Shown here piece by piece: positions 5,465-6,425 of a DNA stretch of 6,425 nt. Below the pieces are notes generated by a model. That model worked only from the letters and a program-made list of their open reading frames with translations. It did not search any database and was not told the DNA's origin. The stretch's first letter is position 1; each line of letters begins with the position of its first letter. Source of the stretch: an uncultured Lachnospiraceae bacterium. Its GTDB lineage: Bacteria > Bacillota_A > Clostridia > Lachnospirales > Lachnospiraceae. The stretch covers positions 1-6,425 of the forward strand of contig CATLIP010000143.1 of NCBI GenBank assembly GCA_949957035.1, written 5' to 3'. The position numbers and the translations under genes are program-made.

Positions 5465-6425
5465 ATGTATAAAATTAATTTTAAACAACCTGTACATGTA
5501 CATTTTATCGGCATTGGCGGCATCAGCATGAGCGGACTTGCCGAGATTCTGTTAAAGGAGGATTTCCGTGTTTCCGGTTCTGACAATAAGGAATCTGCGC
5601 TGACGGAACACCTCAGTAAGTTAGGGGCAGTCATTTTCTACGGCCAGAAAGCCTCTAATATAATTCCCGGAATTGACGTTGTTGTATACACGGCTGCCAT
5701 CCATGATGATAATGAAGAATATCAGGAGGCGGTCAAGCAGGGACTTCCTCTGTTAAGCCGCGCCGAGCTTCTGGGCCAGCTTATGACCAATTACGATACA
5801 TCCGTAGCGGTTGCCGGCACACACGGCAAGACCACCACTACTTCTATGCTTTCCCATATCCTTCTTGCAGGCGAGAAGGACCCGACCATTTCAGTAGGGG
5901 GGATCTTGAAGGCAATCGGCGGCAATATCCGTGTCGGCGGGCCGGAGGTGTTTGTCACGGAAGCCTGTGAATACACTAACAGCTTTCTGCATTTCTTCCC
6001 AAATATTGGGATTATCCTGAATATTGACGCGGATCATTTAGATTTCTTTAAAGACCTTAACGATATCCGCTGTTCCTTCCACAAATTTGCCGGACTGCTG
6101 CCAAAAGACGGAACGCTGATTATTAACGGAGAGATTCCAAACCTGTCTGAAATCACAGAAGGTCTTGACTGCCATATTATTACTTATGGCAATGAGCCTT
6201 CCTTTGATTATTGCGCCTCCGAAATTTCCCATGATGAACTGGGGGAGGCTTCCTTTGATCTGGTAAGGCATGGAGAGGTAATTGACCGTATCTCTCTGTC
6301 CGTCAGCGGGGACCACAATGTATCCAACGCGCTGGCTTCCATTGCGGCGGCAGACCTTCTCAATGTCCCCCTTACGTCAATCAAGAAAGGCTTAAAGGAT
6401 TTCCACGGCACTAACCGCCGTTTTG
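5465..6425 (+). CDS. murC: MurC, UDP-N-acetylmuramate--L-alanine ligase (3' end outside window)
   Basis: MurC uses ATP to join L-alanine to UDP-N-acetylmuramic acid, the first amino-acid addition in the cytoplasmic stage of peptidoglycan synthesis. The visible 320 codons are about 70% of a usual 450-460 residue MurC and the frame is open at the right edge. Seen are the N-terminal UDP-MurNAc-binding glycine loop H-F-I-G-I-G-G-I-S-M-S-G (13-24), the Mur-ligase P-loop G-T-H-G-K-T-T-T (118-125), E-A-C-E-Y-T-N-S-F-L (166-175) and L-N-I-D-A-D-H-L-D (185-193). The S-G-D-H-N-V-S-N-A-L stretch and the final G-T-N-R-R-F match the linker to the C-terminal domain, which is missing. ATG 5465 has AAGGAAGG (5451-5458) ending 6 bases upstream. 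The gene is divergent from glgC and has its own promoter. The reading frame is intact throughout. Confidence 0.96.
   Translation, partial: MYKINFKQPVHVHFIGIGGISMSGLAEILLKEDFRVSGSDNKESALTEHLSKLGAVIFYGQKASNIIPGIDVVVYTAAIHDDNEEYQEAVKQGLPLLSRAELLGQLMTNYDTSVAVAGTHGKTTTTSMLSHILLAGEKDPTISVGGILKAIGGNIRVGGPEVFVTEACEYTNSFLHFFPNIGIILNIDADHLDFFKDLNDIRCSFHKFAGLLPKDGTLIINGEIPNLSEITEGLDCHIITYGNEPSFDYCASEISHDELGEASFDLVRHGEVIDRISLSVSGDHNVSNALASIAAADLLNVPLTSIKKGLKDFHGTNRRF

Noticed and set aside
5275..5634. A 119-codon minus-strand open frame spanning the glgC/murC intergenic region and the start of murC
   Set aside because: It runs antisense through the conserved murC N-terminus and both promoters, is full of low-complexity I/L/Y/K residues from AT-rich DNA, and has no recognisable family motif.

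Overview
This window looks like ordinary chromosomal sequence from a low-to-mid G+C, spore-forming Clostridia member, most probably a Lachnospiraceae-type gut bacterium. The reasons are a two-subunit ADP-glucose pyrophosphorylase (GlgC plus the catalytically degenerate GlgD, a Firmicutes arrangement), SpoVG, a clostridial-style MurC, AGGAG-type ribosome binding sites, AT-rich sigma-A-like promoters and an Rpn/PD-(D/E)XK transposase-like gene with a Q-G-I-K tail. The taxon is inferred from protein families, not from a database match.

Layout from left to right: (1) the 3' part of an Rpn-family nuclease/transposase-like gene (+, cut by the window edge), with a 12-bp tandem repeat in its tail and a strong intrinsic terminator after it. 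(2) A CaCA-family Na+/Ca2+ exchanger-like membrane protein (-). (3) A compact RluA-type pseudouridine synthase (+), divergent from the exchanger and convergent with spoVG. (4) A leftward cluster glgC-glgD-spoVG (-). glgC and glgD overlap by ATGA, spoVG follows after about 70 bases, and the cluster ends in a terminator whose hairpin begins inside the spoVG coding sequence. (5) A 222-bp AT-rich divergent control region with a glgC promoter, a murC promoter and a perfect 16-bp inverted repeat between them. (6) The 5' 320 codons of murC (+, cut by the right edge).

How they fit together: GlgC/GlgD make ADP-glucose, the committed precursor of glycogen (granulose). SpoVG is a small nucleic-acid-binding regulator linked to septation and sporulation. 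MurC adds L-Ala to UDP-MurNAc in peptidoglycan synthesis. No glycogen synthase, branching enzyme or phosphorylase is adjacent. The left half (nuclease-like gene, exchanger, pseudouridine synthase) looks like unrelated single-gene units.

No stretch longer than 300 bases lacks a gene. I saw no tRNA, rRNA, CRISPR array, complete insertion sequence or recognisable riboswitch. I did not find a convincing undescribed multi-gene system. The most interesting signals are small: the inverted repeats in the glgC/murC control region, the palindrome at the glgD stop codon, the terminator embedded in spoVG, and the reversed C-over-G skew of the pseudouridine synthase gene.
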